Source of the DNA: Solidesulfovibrio aerotolerans
GTDB taxonomy: Bacteria > Desulfobacterota > Desulfovibrionia > Desulfovibrionales > Desulfovibrionaceae
DNA length: 41,191 bases
Reading direction: 5' to 3'
Assembly: GCF_009856865.1 (NCBI RefSeq)
Contig: NZ_WVUD01000035.1
Location: 1 to 41,191 of the forward strand
Shown piece after piece: positions 1-8,009 of the stretch. Position numbers and translations under genes: made by a program. The notes below the pieces were generated by a model that worked only from the letters and a program-made list of their open reading frames with translations, was not told the DNA's origin and searched no databases. Position 1 is the stretch's first letter, and each line of letters opens with the position of its first letter.

Positions 1-72
1 GGCTGGTGCAACGAAATCTGTTTCAGCAATGTGAAATTCTCGACCTCATTGACCCGCGACGGCAACGCTTAA
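1..72 (+). CDS. 3' end of an unidentified gene (partial)
   Basis: The first 23 codons of the window in frame 1 are open and end in TAA at 70-72 (C-terminus ...SLTRDGNA). Third codon positions are mostly G or C, as in the genes of this genome and unlike the AT-rich DNA that follows, which suggests this is the tail of a real gene entering from the left. No family can be recognised from so few residues. Frame 3 is also open to a TAG at 108-110 but has much weaker third-position GC bias. Confidence 0.3.
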   Translation, partial: GWCNEICFSNVKFSTSLTRDGNA

Positions 73-106
73 AACCAAACAATTCTAGCAGGCTATCTCT
101 TCTAAA

Positions 107-667
107 TTAGCCGGACAGAAATGATTGTTGATCTAAATCTAAATTAGGACCCAATACCATATTAACTCCAAGCGTGCGAAGCTGGGTAGCTAATACTTGG
201 CCAGCCATCGAAATAAGTTTCCCGTTTACCATGGACAAGGCAAGTGGCTCTATCGGGGGATGTATAATGCCAGTTAATGAATTAATTCCTGGTGTTTCAA
301 AATCGCCAGCGATAAAAAGAGGCACAGGGTTCTTATTTTGTGCTGCTTCAATCTGAAGGTAGTTATGAAATGAAATAATTTTGTTGATCTTTGCTTCGTG
401 TGAATATTTAGAGGAACTTCTGTAGTTATAGTTTGTAACGTAAAATCCCCCCACGTGAAGCTCTGTAATCATTTTTTTTATATCATCATATCTCTCGACC
501 TCTTCAAATGAAGCCGGTAATCCGACCAGAAGCACCTGTCCAACACACTCTTCAAGTGACATATTTGCGACGAAGGCGTCAATTTCATTCTTCAAATGGT
601 TAGTACCCGCAAGAGCAGCACAGGCGGGGAAAAGCAAAAAAATAATAAACAAGTTGAAGTATTTCAT
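107..667 (-). pseudogene. Truncated glycoside hydrolase family 3 (NagZ-like) protein
   Basis: The 186-residue product begins with a signal peptide (about residues 1-20) and continues with the N-terminal part of a GH3 barrel: the early VGQVLLVG strand, HVGGFYV, and the PLFIAGDFETPG region that in NagZ-type beta-N-acetylhexosaminidases precedes the substrate pocket. It stops after GPNLDLD, where family members of more than 300 residues go on to the RSFG segment and the catalytic residues. I find no continuation in another frame of the next 106 bases, so this is probably a remnant rather than a frameshift. The ATG at 665-667 has a good GAGGAA Shine-Dalgarno. The DNA is visibly AT-rich compared with everything to its right, pointing to acquired DNA. 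A short functional secreted protein cannot be fully excluded. Confidence 0.6.
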
Positions 668-691
668 AAGTTCCTCGTTAATATTAATTAA

Positions 692-720
692 TAAGTATTA
701 TATGTTTTTTCAAATGTCAA
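692..720 (-). promoter_or_regulatory. Candidate promoter of the GH3 fragment
   Basis: On the minus strand a perfect TTGACA (715-720) is followed after 17 bases by TACTTA (692-697), about 25 bases before the start codon. An alternative TATAAT lies too close to the -35 box (12 bases). The AT-rich setting makes chance matches more likely. Confidence 0.35.
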
Positions 721-726
721 GACGTG

Positions 727-1599
727 TTAAAGGCCTCGCTGCACCCCCAACCCCGCCAGAATCAGCCCCAGCCCGACCACGGTGGACGGCAATATGGCCT
801 CCCCCACGAAGAAATGGATCAGCAGCAGCGAGCAAAACGGTGAGAGAAAAATCAGATTCGCCACTCGCGCGGCGTTTTCGGCGCATTTAAGCGCGGTCAG
901 CCACGTCACAAAGGCCAGCCCCATCTCGAAGACGCCGACGTAGGCTGCGCCGGCCAGCCCCTGCCAGGAGTCGGGCCAGAGGTTGGAGAAGCACAGGACG
1001 GCCAAAAGCGTGAGCGGCAGGCTGCACAGGAAATTGGCGAGCAGCCCGACGACCGGATCGCGGTCGTCTTTGGTGCCGAGAATCCAGTAGAGCGCCCAGA
1101 CCACCGTGGAGACAAGCGCCAGGACCACGCCGGACGGGCTGGCAAAGTGCAGGCCCAGCACGTCGCCGTGGGTGGCGATGACCACCACGCCGGCATAGCT
1201 CACCACCAGCGCCGCAACATCCCGGCCGCGCAGCTTCTGGCCGAGCATGGGCACGGCGAGCAGTGACAGGGTGATGGCCCAGGTGTAGTTGAGCGGCTGG
1301 GCCTCCTGGGCCGGCAGCAGATCGTAGGCGGCAAAAAGGATCGTATAATAAAGGAACGGATTGAGCGCGCCCAAAAGAAACGAGCGCCGCCATTGGGCGC
1401 GGCTGAGCGCGCGCACCAGCCCGAGCCGGCCGGTTGCGGCCAGGATGGCGGCCAGGGTCAGGCACGAAGCCAGACTGGCGAAAAAGAGCAATTGCAGCGG
1501 GGTCAAGTGGGCCAGGGACAGCTTAAAGGCCGAGGCCACCGTGGACCACATGGCGACGGTAGCCAGGGCATAGCGCGTGGCCCGTTTTTGATCCTTCAT
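727..1599 (-). CDS. DMT-superfamily (EamA) inner-membrane transporter
   Basis: This 290-residue protein is almost entirely hydrophobic and fits the ten-helix, two-EamA-repeat layout of drug/metabolite transporters (repeats at about residues 8-140 and 150-285). The first helix carries the MWSTVASAFK segment typical of repeat one, and the GVVVI segment before the mid-protein loop closes that repeat. Members export amino acids, purines or other small metabolites by exchange or proton coupling; the substrate cannot be read from sequence. The ATG at 1597-1599 follows a GGAG Shine-Dalgarno at a good distance. The gene stands alone, divergent from the helicase at 1918. The codon use is typical of the main genome, so the boundary of the AT-rich island lies near position 720. 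Confidence 0.88.
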   Translation of the reverse strand: MKDQKRATRYALATVAMWSTVASAFKLSLAHLTPLQLLFFASLASCLTLAAILAATGRLGLVRALSRAQWRRSFLLGALNPFLYYTILFAAYDLLPAQEAQPLNYTWAITLSLLAVPMLGQKLRGRDVAALVVSYAGVVVIATHGDVLGLHFASPSGVVLALVSTVVWALYWILGTKDDRDPVVGLLANFLCSLPLTLLAVLCFSNLWPDSWQGLAGAAYVGVFEMGLAFVTWLTALKCAENAARVANLIFLSPFCSLLLIHFFVGEAILPSTVVGLGLILAGLGVQRGL

Positions 1600-1670
1600 G
1601 GAAACTCCGGTGTTTGCAGCTGTTTACCCTCGGTCGGGACAAAAACCAAGGCTATTTCCGAGCTGCCTGG

Positions 1671-1698
1671 TTGACAACCGTCGCAAAATCCGTATTCT
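1671..1698 (+). promoter_or_regulatory. Promoter of the DEAD-box helicase, with a long 5' leader
   Basis: TTGACA (1671-1676) and TATTCT (1693-1698) are separated by 16 bases, giving a start site near 1705. The chosen start codon is at 1918, so the leader would be about 210 nucleotides. Long leaders are known from cold-induced DEAD-box helicase mRNAs, but no cold-shock element can be identified by eye here. Confidence 0.55.
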
Positions 1699-1917
1699 GA
1701 CGTTTTGGCATTCATCGGTCCAGGGCACCGTTCCCGTGACGTGGTCTCGCTGCAAACTCGTCACTCCCACCCGGAACGCCTTATCCCCCCGATGGCCACT
1801 GGCCCCGATCTTCCGATTCCTGACGCGGCCCGCAGCTTCCGTTTCTCGCATCGCCGATCGCCCCCGCGCGCGAATTTTACAGTTGCGCGGATACACGTCT
1901 TGCCAAAGGATATCCTT

Positions 1918-3384
1918 TTGAGCTTCGATTCTTTTTGCCTCCACGCTTCCCTTGTCGCCAATATCAAGCGCATCGGCTACGAAAACCCCACCCCCATCCA
2001 GACCGAATCCATCCCGCAGATTCTGGAAGGACGCGATCTGATGGGTCTGGCCCAGACCGGCACCGGCAAAACCGCTGCCTTCGTACTGCCGATCCTGCAC
2101 CGTTTGCTGACCACCCCGGCCAAGTCCCGCTCGCCGCGCACCCTGATCCTGGCCCCGACCCGCGAGCTGGCCGAACAGATTTTCCGCTCCGTCCTTGACT
2201 TCATGCGCGGCACGCGTCTGCGCGCCACGGTCATCTACGGCGGCGTCGGCATGTTCCCGCAAACCCGGGCTTTGCGCCAGGGCGTGGACATCATCGTCGC
2301 CTGCCCGGGCCGTCTGCTTGACCACATGAACCAGGGCAACGTCCGTTTCGACGGCCTGGAGACGCTGGTTCTCGACGAAGCCGACCACATGTTCGACATG
2401 GGCTTTTTGCCCGATATCAAGCGCATCCTGTCCGCTCTGCCGGCCAGCCGCCAGACGCTGCTGTTCTCCGCCACCATGCCTTCGGCCATCTCCGGCCTGG
2501 CTGGCGAGACGCTGACCGATCCGGTCACCGTGCGTATCGGCCATCTGGCCCCCCTGTCCACGGTGGAACATGCCATCTACCCGGTGTCCCACAACCAGAA
2601 GGCCCCGCTGCTCCTGCATCTGCTGGGCGAGGCCGGAAAGTCGTCGGTCATCGTTTTCACCCGCACCAAGCACCGGGCCAAGAATCTGGCCCTGCAACTG
2701 TGCCGCTCCGGCCATAAGGCCACCTGCCTGCAGGGCAACCTGTCCCAGCGCCAGCGCCAGATCGCCATGGAAGGCTTCCGTCGCGGTTCGTTCCAGGTGC
2801 TGGTGGCGACCGACATCGCCGCCCGGGGCATTGACGTTTCCGAGGTGGGCCACGTCATCAACTTCGATATCCCGGACACCGCCGAGGCCTACACCCACCG
2901 CATCGGCCGCACCGGCCGGGCCGAACATGACGGTCAGGCCCACACCTTCGTCACCGGCGAAGACGTCGGCATGGTCCGCGCCATCGAGTCCCATATGAAA
3001 AAGCCCCTGCCGCGTCGCGAGCTGGCCGGCTTTGAGCCCGAGCCCGGCGAATTCCGCCGCTCGGCTGCGCCTTCGCGCTACCCGACCCGTCGCCCCAGCT
3101 ACGGCGACCGGGGCCGCCAGGGCGACCGTCCCTACGGCAATCGTCCCTCGGGCGACCGCTCCTACGGTGATCGCAATGCCCGTCCGGCCCACGCCGCTTC
3201 GGCCCAGGGCGACCGCCCGCGCGACGACCGCCCCCAGGGCGACCGTCCCCGCGCCGACCGTCCCCAGGGTGAGCGTCCCCGTACCGACCGGCCGCGCACC
3301 GACGACCGCCGCCCCTCCTTCGGCGCTTCCGCCGACGGCGGCAGCCAGCGTCCCCGCCGGCCCCAGAGCGCTTCCGCCGCGTAG
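1918..3384 (+). CDS. DEAD-box ATP-dependent RNA helicase (RhlE/DeaD type)
   Basis: The 488-residue protein has the full helicase motif set: Q motif (FDSF...PTPIQ, residues 3-28), Walker A AQTGTGKT (45-52), PTRELAEQ, DEAD (153-156), SAT (184-186), the ATDIAARG motif and HRIGRTGR (near 328). Family members unwind structured RNA in ribosome assembly and mRNA decay. Residues from about 376 to the end form a low-complexity basic tail of GDRP-type repeats, a usual RNA-binding extension. I chose the TTG at 1918 because it starts the Q-motif segment directly and has an AAAGGA Shine-Dalgarno seven bases upstream. The longer open frame to 1705 would begin at the predicted transcription start and reads as non-protein-like sequence. 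A strong terminator follows. Confidence 0.92.
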   Translation: MSFDSFCLHASLVANIKRIGYENPTPIQTESIPQILEGRDLMGLAQTGTGKTAAFVLPILHRLLTTPAKSRSPRTLILAPTRELAEQIFRSVLDFMRGTRLRATVIYGGVGMFPQTRALRQGVDIIVACPGRLLDHMNQGNVRFDGLETLVLDEADHMFDMGFLPDIKRILSALPASRQTLLFSATMPSAISGLAGETLTDPVTVRIGHLAPLSTVEHAIYPVSHNQKAPLLLHLLGEAGKSSVIVFTRTKHRAKNLALQLCRSGHKATCLQGNLSQRQRQIAMEGFRRGSFQVLVATDIAARGIDVSEVGHVINFDIPDTAEAYTHRIGRTGRAEHDGQAHTFVTGEDVGMVRAIESHMKKPLPRRELAGFEPEPGEFRRSAAPSRYPTRRPSYGDRGRQGDRPYGNRPSGDRSYGDRNARPAHAASAQGDRPRDDRPQGDRPRADRPQGERPRTDRPRTDDRRPSFGASADGGSQRPRRPQSASAA

Positions 3385-3404
3385 GCCTGCCTCCATATGA
3401 TGCC

Positions 3405-3439
3405 AAAAGGCCGCTCCGACTCGTCGGGGCGGCCTTTTT
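3405..3439 (+). terminator. Rho-independent terminator after the helicase
   Basis: A stem of AAGGCCGC paired with GCGGCCTT, extended inward by TCCGA/TCGG, is followed by a run of T. The A-run on the other side could let it work in both directions. Confidence 0.85.
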
Positions 3440-3528
3440 CAGATACATAGACAAGGGGCAGGCTTATGGCTACATGCTAGGCCGTGCCACCTGCGGGCCG
3501 CCAGAAAAAAAGTCCAGGAACACCGTGC

Positions 3529-4218
3529 ATGAGCAGCCACAAAGAGTACCGTCTCGACCTCGACCGCATCGAGGAATCCCTGCGCGCCGTGCAGGCCGGT
3601 TTCGAGCGCATAAGCGAACATCTGCTCATGCGCCGTGAGCCGCTCACCGACCAGATCATCGCCAATCTGCTCTTGGGCTACGCCTACGTGGACCAGTTGC
3701 TGGAAGACGGGGTGGAGGTCTTTTCGCCTTCGGGCCTCGACCATATCCTGGAACTCAACCACATCGTGCTGTGCGGCGATAACGACAGCGTGCGCCTGGA
3801 ATACGGCTCCCATCTGCTGGAAACCCGCCACCGGTTCGCCAACGGCATTGGCGAGATCGCCGACTGGTACGAGGCCAAGCGCCACAAGTCCGCTGTGCGC
3901 CGGGCAGCCGGGGTCTATGTGCTGGGTGTCAGCCAGCCGCAGCTTTTTCTCGAAGGCAACCACCGCACCGGGGCGCTGGTGGCCAGCTACATCCTGGTCC
4001 AGGAGGGCCTGCCGCCCTTTGTCCTGACCCCGAAAAATGCCGTGGCCTATTTTAACCCTTCGACCATGATCAAATACCGCGACAAGCAAAAGTTTTTTGA
4101 TCGCCAATACTATCTCAAGAAATACCGGCGGGTGTTGCAGAACTTTTTCGAGGAGACCCTGGACAAGCGCTTTCGCCGATCCCTGCGTCTGGACAAAGAA
4201 AAGACCGAGCGCCGCTAA
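3529..4218 (+). CDS. Fic/Doc-like domain protein with a degenerate catalytic motif
   Basis: This 229-residue, mostly helical protein carries QLFLEGNHRTGA at residues 138-149. That matches the Fic signature HxFx(D/E)GNxRxxR in spacing and in F140, E142, G143, N144 and R146, but the catalytic His is Gln138 and the last Arg is Ala149. Active Fic enzymes transfer AMP or another phosphate-linked group to a target hydroxyl using that His, so this protein may be non-enzymatic or use different chemistry. The C-terminus is strongly basic (about 180-229). The ATG at 3529 is preceded by AGGA ten bases upstream; an earlier in-frame GTG at 3484 adds 15 unlikely residues. It precedes an ABC exporter by 78 bases, possibly as one transcript. 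Assignment to the Fic fold rests on this motif and is an inference. Confidence 0.55.
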   Translation: MSSHKEYRLDLDRIEESLRAVQAGFERISEHLLMRREPLTDQIIANLLLGYAYVDQLLEDGVEVFSPSGLDHILELNHIVLCGDNDSVRLEYGSHLLETRHRFANGIGEIADWYEAKRHKSAVRRAAGVYVLGVSQPQLFLEGNHRTGALVASYILVQEGLPPFVLTPKNAVAYFNPSTMIKYRDKQKFFDRQYYLKKYRRVLQNFFEETLDKRFRRSLRLDKEKTERR

Positions 4219-4296
4219 AGGCCGGTCTGCGCCATCGCGGTGCCCAGCCCCAAAAACCCTCTGGCAGACTGCCGCGTCCTGGCGTAGAGGATGCTC

Positions 4297-5220
4297 ATGG
4301 AGATTACCGACGAGCAACCGGTTCTGTCTGTCGCGGCGGCGCACAAGACCTACGGCACGTTTACGGCTGTGGACAGCGTGAGCTTTGCCGTGCGCCGGGG
4401 CGAATGCTTCGGCCTGCTTGGTCCCAACGGGGCCGGCAAGACCACCACCATCCGCATGATCTACGGCTTTTCCCCCGCAACCGGCGGCACCATCCAGGTC
4501 TTTGGCCAGGACATACGCACCGGTTTTCGGCGCATCCGGGCCAGACTCGGGGTCTGCCAGCAGGGCAACACCCTGGACCCGGATTTGAGCGTCCTGGAAA
4601 ACCTGCTGGTTTTTGCCAGCTATTTCGGCATCAAAAGGCGCGAGGCCGAGGTCCGGGCCGCCGAACTGCTGGCCTTTTTCGCCCTGGAAGCCAAAAAGCG
4701 CTTCCAATACGACGAACTCTCCGGCGGCATGGCGCGGCGCCTCATGCTGGCCCGGGCCATTATCAACCGCCCGGACCTGCTCATCCTCGACGAACCGACC
4801 ACCGGCCTTGATCCCCAGTCGCGAAACACCCTCTGGGACCGGCTGCTCGATCTCAAACGCCAGGGGATGACCATCCTTTTGACCACCCACGCCATGGAGG
4901 AGGCCGAGCGGTTTTGCGACCGGCTGTGCATCATCGATCATGGCCGGGTGGCGGCCGAGGGCGTGCCGGCAGCCCTGGTGGCCGCCCGGGCCGGGTGCTA
5001 CGCCCTGGAGGTGGAGTCCCCGGAAGAGGCCATGGCCGAGCATCTGCACGAAGCGGGCATCCGCTTTGACCGCTCGGGGCGGCGTCTTATTGTCTATGGG
5101 GACGACAAGGCGGCGCTTATTGCTTTGCGGGAGCGCTTTTGCGCCGAAGCGGGCTTTATCCGGGCCGCCACCCTGGAAGACGTGTTTTTGCGCTTAACCG
5201 GCAGGGAGCTTCGGGAATGA
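4297..5220 (+). CDS. ABC transporter ATP-binding protein (NodI/DrrA type)
   Basis: The ATPase subunit of an ABC-2-type exporter, about 307 residues. Visible motifs are Walker A GPNGAGKT (42-49), the Q-loop CQQGNTLDPDL, the signature LSGGM, Walker B LLILDEPTTGLDP and the switch histidine in TTHAMEEAE, followed by the roughly 90-residue C-terminal domain typical of NodI/DrrA proteins. It powers the permease encoded next, whose ATG overlaps this stop codon. Two ATGs lie at 4291 and 4297; the GAGG Shine-Dalgarno at 4287-4290 sits directly against the first and six bases before the second, so I prefer 4297. The substrate is unknown; NodI exports lipo-oligosaccharide and DrrA exports drugs. Confidence 0.92.
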   Translation: MEITDEQPVLSVAAAHKTYGTFTAVDSVSFAVRRGECFGLLGPNGAGKTTTIRMIYGFSPATGGTIQVFGQDIRTGFRRIRARLGVCQQGNTLDPDLSVLENLLVFASYFGIKRREAEVRAAELLAFFALEAKKRFQYDELSGGMARRLMLARAIINRPDLLILDEPTTGLDPQSRNTLWDRLLDLKRQGMTILLTTHAMEEAERFCDRLCIIDHGRVAAEGVPAALVAARAGCYALEVESPEEAMAEHLHEAGIRFDRSGRRLIVYGDDKAALIALRERFCAEAGFIRAATLEDVFLRLTGRELRE

Positions 5221-6002
5221 TCACGGACGCACGCTTTTCCTGGCTTTTCCTGGCGGTCTGGCGGCGCAATCTGCGGGTCTATCGCCGCATCTGGGTGATC
5301 AATTTCCTGCCGCCCATGCTCGAGCCGCTGTTTTATCTGCTGGCCTTTGGCCTGGGTTTTTCAGGGCTTATCAGCGAGGTCGTCTGGCACGGCCGGGCCA
5401 TGAGCTACACCGACTTTTTCGCCCCGTCCATGCTGGCGGCCACGGTCATGTGGCAGGCCTTTTTGGAAACATCGTACAGTTCGTTTGTGCGCATGTTTTA
5501 CCAAAAAACCTACGATTCCCTGCTGGCAACGCCGCTCACCGTTGACGAGATCATCGTGGCCGAAATCGTCTGGGGGGCCACCCGGGCGGTCATTGCCGCC
5601 GCAGCCATGCTGGCTGTCGTGGCTGCCCTGGGCTATGCGCCGAGCTGGCAGGCCCTGGCTGTGCTGCCCATCGCCTTTCTCGGCGGGCTGACCTTTGGGG
5701 CCATGGGCATGGCCTTCACCAGTGTCACGTCCTCCATCGACATGTTCAACATTCCGGTCTTTCTGGTCATCACCCCTATGTTTCTTTTCTCCGGCACCTT
5801 TTTCCCCCTGACCGGCCTGCCGGCCTGGGCGGCCGGGCTGGCTTCGACGTTGCCGCTCTATCATCTGGCCGAGTTGACGCGCTCGGCCTGCCTGGGCCTC
5901 CTTGGTCCGGCTTCCCTGGGCAGCGCTGCCGTGCTGGCCGCCTTTGCTGCGGTTTTTATCCCGCTCTCCCTGGTCGGCATGCGCCGGCGTCTCGTCAAAT
6001 AA
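5217..6002 (+). CDS. ABC-2 type permease (NodJ family)
   Basis: A 261-residue inner-membrane protein with about six hydrophobic helices and the ABC-2 family segment around FLFSGTFFPLTGLP before the last membrane region. It is the membrane partner of the upstream ATPase: the ATG at 5217 overlaps the TGA of that gene (ATGA), a classic sign of translational coupling. Together they form an exporter of the NodIJ/DrrAB kind. The next gene is a TetR regulator 71 bases downstream in the same direction, but none of the TetR operators found here lies in front of the ATPase gene, so regulation of the exporter by that protein is not shown. Confidence 0.9.
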   Translation: MITDARFSWLFLAVWRRNLRVYRRIWVINFLPPMLEPLFYLLAFGLGFSGLISEVVWHGRAMSYTDFFAPSMLAATVMWQAFLETSYSSFVRMFYQKTYDSLLATPLTVDEIIVAEIVWGATRAVIAAAAMLAVVAALGYAPSWQALAVLPIAFLGGLTFGAMGMAFTSVTSSIDMFNIPVFLVITPMFLFSGTFFPLTGLPAWAAGLASTLPLYHLAELTRSACLGLLGPASLGSAAVLAAFAAVFIPLSLVGMRRRLVK

Positions 6003-6037
6003 ATCCCTGCCCCTGGCGCGTGGGCCGGAGAAACCCG

Positions 6038-6061
6038 TTGACAATGTCACTTGCCGGTGAC
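6038..6061 (+). promoter_or_regulatory. tetR promoter region with TetR operator site 1
   Basis: A perfect TTGACA (6038-6043) is followed by the inverted repeat GTCAC-N6-GTGAC at 6046-6061, which fills the promoter spacer. The -10 box is weak (around 6061-6066). The same inverted repeat occurs twice after the tetR gene, so this copy is most simply an autoregulatory operator. Confidence 0.7.
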
Positions 6062-6073
6062 TAAGACGCAGCC

Positions 6074-6718
6074 ATGGCTGTCGCCCGTTCCCCCAAAAAT
6101 GCCCCAGGCCTGCCAAAAGACCGCGAGGCCACCAAACGCCGGCTCATTGCCGCTGTTGGGCGGGTACTGGCCCGGCAAGGCTTCCGGGCCGTCGGGGTCA
6201 ATGCCGTGGCCCGCGAGGCCGGGGTGGATAAGGTGCTTATCTACCGCTACTTCGACGGGTTGCCCGGGCTGGTGGCCGCCTTTTCCCGGGAGGGCGACTT
6301 CTGGCCCGATGTGGACGAACTGGCCGGCGGCGACAGGCAGGCTTTTTTGGCCCTGTCCTTCACTGAACGGATGGTGGCGGCGGCCCGCAACTATCTGCGC
6401 GCCATCCGGACGCGGCCGTTGACCCAGGAGATTCTGTCCTGGCGGTTTCTCGAACACAATGAGCTGACCGAGGCCCTGGATACCACCCGGGCCGAGGTAG
6501 GGCAGGACTTCCTGGAACTGGTCTCCGCCGGCGTGGCCTTGCCGCCGGTGGACCTCACCGCTTTCAACGCCCTGATCGGTGCGGCCATCCACCATCTGGT
6601 CGTGCGGGAACTGCACGAACCAAACTTTGTTGGCCTGCCGCTGGATAACCCGGCCAGTTGGGATCGCCTGGAGGCCATGATCGGGTGCATCATCCGCGGG
6701 GTGCTGGACCAGGGTTGA
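6074..6718 (+). CDS. TetR-family transcriptional regulator
   Basis: A 214-residue protein whose N-terminus has the TetR helix-turn-helix (about residues 22-66, including GVNAVAREAGVDKVLIYRYF, with the diagnostic YRYF end of the recognition helix). The C-terminal helical part, which would bind ligand and dimerise, is not assignable to a subfamily. The gene is framed by three copies of GTCAC-N6-GTGAC: one in its own promoter and two between it and the outer-membrane protein gene. This strongly suggests it represses itself and its downstream neighbour. The ATG at 6074 has only a weak Shine-Dalgarno. Confidence 0.9.
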   Translation: MAVARSPKNAPGLPKDREATKRRLIAAVGRVLARQGFRAVGVNAVAREAGVDKVLIYRYFDGLPGLVAAFSREGDFWPDVDELAGGDRQAFLALSFTERMVAAARNYLRAIRTRPLTQEILSWRFLEHNELTEALDTTRAEVGQDFLELVSAGVALPPVDLTAFNALIGAAIHHLVVRELHEPNFVGLPLDNPASWDRLEAMIGCIIRGVLDQG

Positions 6719-6745
6719 GGCGCGGCCTTTTTTTGGGCAAATTGT

Positions 6746-6761
6746 GTCACTGCAAAGTGAC
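6746..6761 (+). promoter_or_regulatory. TetR operator site 2
   Basis: GTCAC-TGCAAA-GTGAC, flanked by TT on the left and AA on the right, lies 27 bases after the tetR stop codon. It shares the last five spacer bases (GCAAA) with site 3, as well as both arms. Confidence 0.75.
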
Positions 6762-6858
6762 AACAGAGTCGGGCAAGCTGCTCCGGCCACCGTTGGCCGC
6801 TGTCGGTCGTCGGCGGTCGTCGTTGGTCAGGGGATCAAGCCGGAGCGTATTTTGGGTT

Positions 6859-6880
6859 TATAATGTCACCGCAAAGTGAC
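6859..6880 (+). promoter_or_regulatory. Promoter -10 box with TetR operator site 3
   Basis: A perfect TATAAT (6859-6864) directly abuts GTCAC-CGCAAA-GTGAC (6865-6880). A repressor bound here would cover the transcription start, expected near 6871. I see no good -35 box at the usual distance, so the promoter may need help or be weak. Confidence 0.7.
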
Positions 6881-6935
6881 AAACGCCACCCAGCTAGTCG
6901 GCAAGGTGGTCGTCCAACCAGTCAAGGAGGTTTGT

Positions 6936-7955
6936 ATGAACCGTTTGTGGCATTACTGCCGGCCCCTGGCCGGCGACTCCCCGCGCGCCAGGATCGTGCA
7001 GCAAGTCGTGTTTGGGTTGGGGTTGCTGGCGGCAGCCTTGCTGCTGGCCGCCATCAGCGAGGCCCGGGCCGCCGAAGGGGAAGGCGTGGAAGTGGAAGAG
7101 GCGCTTGGCACCATGGGTGCGGCCGCCGCCCGCCAGGACGGCGCGACAAAGCCTGCCTGGGGCGAGGGCCTGGGCCTGTCGGGCGAGGGTAGTTACGTGG
7201 CCCCGGCCAAAGTGTCGGGGGCTTCAATGTCGGTGTGGCAGGAGGAGGCCAAGATCACCTACGACACCGGAACGGTGGGGGTGGATCTGGGCTATGTGAC
7301 CGGACAGTATGCTTTTTCCAACGTGGGCCGGTTGCCGTTCGCCGGCCAGGCACCCTTTGAGCGCCTCTCCCGTCTGGAGGCCGGTCTGACGGTGCAGGGC
7401 GGGTTGTGGGACGACATCAGTGGCTTTGTCGGACTGCGCGGCACGATGGGCTATGAAAAGGCGCTCACCGCCAGGGGCCTTGGCGGCACGGCCCTGGCCG
7501 GCCTGAGCCTGCCTCTGGGCCGGCAGTGGCGTATGACCGTGGGCGGAGGCGTTTCCCTGACGCCTGTGGCGGTGCAGGCCGTGCCGCTGCTCTCGTTTCG
7601 CTACGCACCGGACTCCCTGCCGGAGTTGACCGCCGAACTGGGTTTCCCGCGCACGGAAGTGGCCTGGCGCGGCGGTTCCTGGTGGGGCCTGCGTCTGACC
7701 GGCGGCATCGAAGGCGGCCAGTATCGACTGGCCGAGGACAATCCGGCGGCCCCGGACGGCGTGGCCGATCTTTTTTCAGCCCGGGTCGGTGCCTGGGTGG
7801 ACGTCTACCCGGCCCGGGGGCTGGGGATCAGCCTCGGGGCGCTCTACGCCCTGCCGGGTACCATGACGCTGTACCGGGAAAGCGGCTCGCGGCTGAAAAC
7901 CTATGACACAGGCGGCGCACCGGGCGGCGCGCTGCGGCTGCGTTACGACTTCTAG
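6936..7955 (+). CDS. Outer-membrane beta-barrel protein (unknown substrate)
   Basis: A 339-residue protein with an N-terminal signal sequence: a basic start, a hydrophobic stretch at about 24-40 and a likely cleavage after SEARA near residue 45. The mature part alternates glycine/aromatic-rich amphipathic strands and ends in LRYDF, the C-terminal phenylalanine signature recognised by the BAM assembly machinery. No enzymatic motif is visible. The ATG at 6936 has a perfect AAGGAGG Shine-Dalgarno at 6924-6930. Placement just after tetR, behind two TetR operators, suggests inducible expression, perhaps as an outer-membrane channel or envelope-stress protein. The precise family cannot be named from sequence alone. 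Confidence 0.8.
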   Translation: MNRLWHYCRPLAGDSPRARIVQQVVFGLGLLAAALLLAAISEARAAEGEGVEVEEALGTMGAAAARQDGATKPAWGEGLGLSGEGSYVAPAKVSGASMSVWQEEAKITYDTGTVGVDLGYVTGQYAFSNVGRLPFAGQAPFERLSRLEAGLTVQGGLWDDISGFVGLRGTMGYEKALTARGLGGTALAGLSLPLGRQWRMTVGGGVSLTPVAVQAVPLLSFRYAPDSLPELTAELGFPRTEVAWRGGSWWGLRLTGGIEGGQYRLAEDNPAAPDGVADLFSARVGAWVDVYPARGLGISLGALYALPGTMTLYRESGSRLKTYDTGGAPGGALRLRYDF

Positions 7956-8009
7956 TGTCGCGTTCGGCAATTGTCCCATGCCACACGAGCATCAACGGCC
8001 GTCAGGCGC

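Noticed and set aside
107-667. Complete GH3 gene with a frameshift
   Set aside because: The other two frames beyond the stop do not resume GH3 sequence before the window ends, so truncation fits better.
1624-3396. A 590-codon open frame antisense to the DEAD-box helicase
   Set aside because: It mirrors the GC-rich helicase gene, has Gly/Ala/Val-rich nonsense composition and no domain. The plus strand has the full helicase motif set, a promoter and a terminator.
3439-5049. A 536-codon open frame antisense to the Fic-like and ABC genes
   Set aside because: It is a shadow of strong codon bias in two real plus-strand genes and contains no recognisable protein features.
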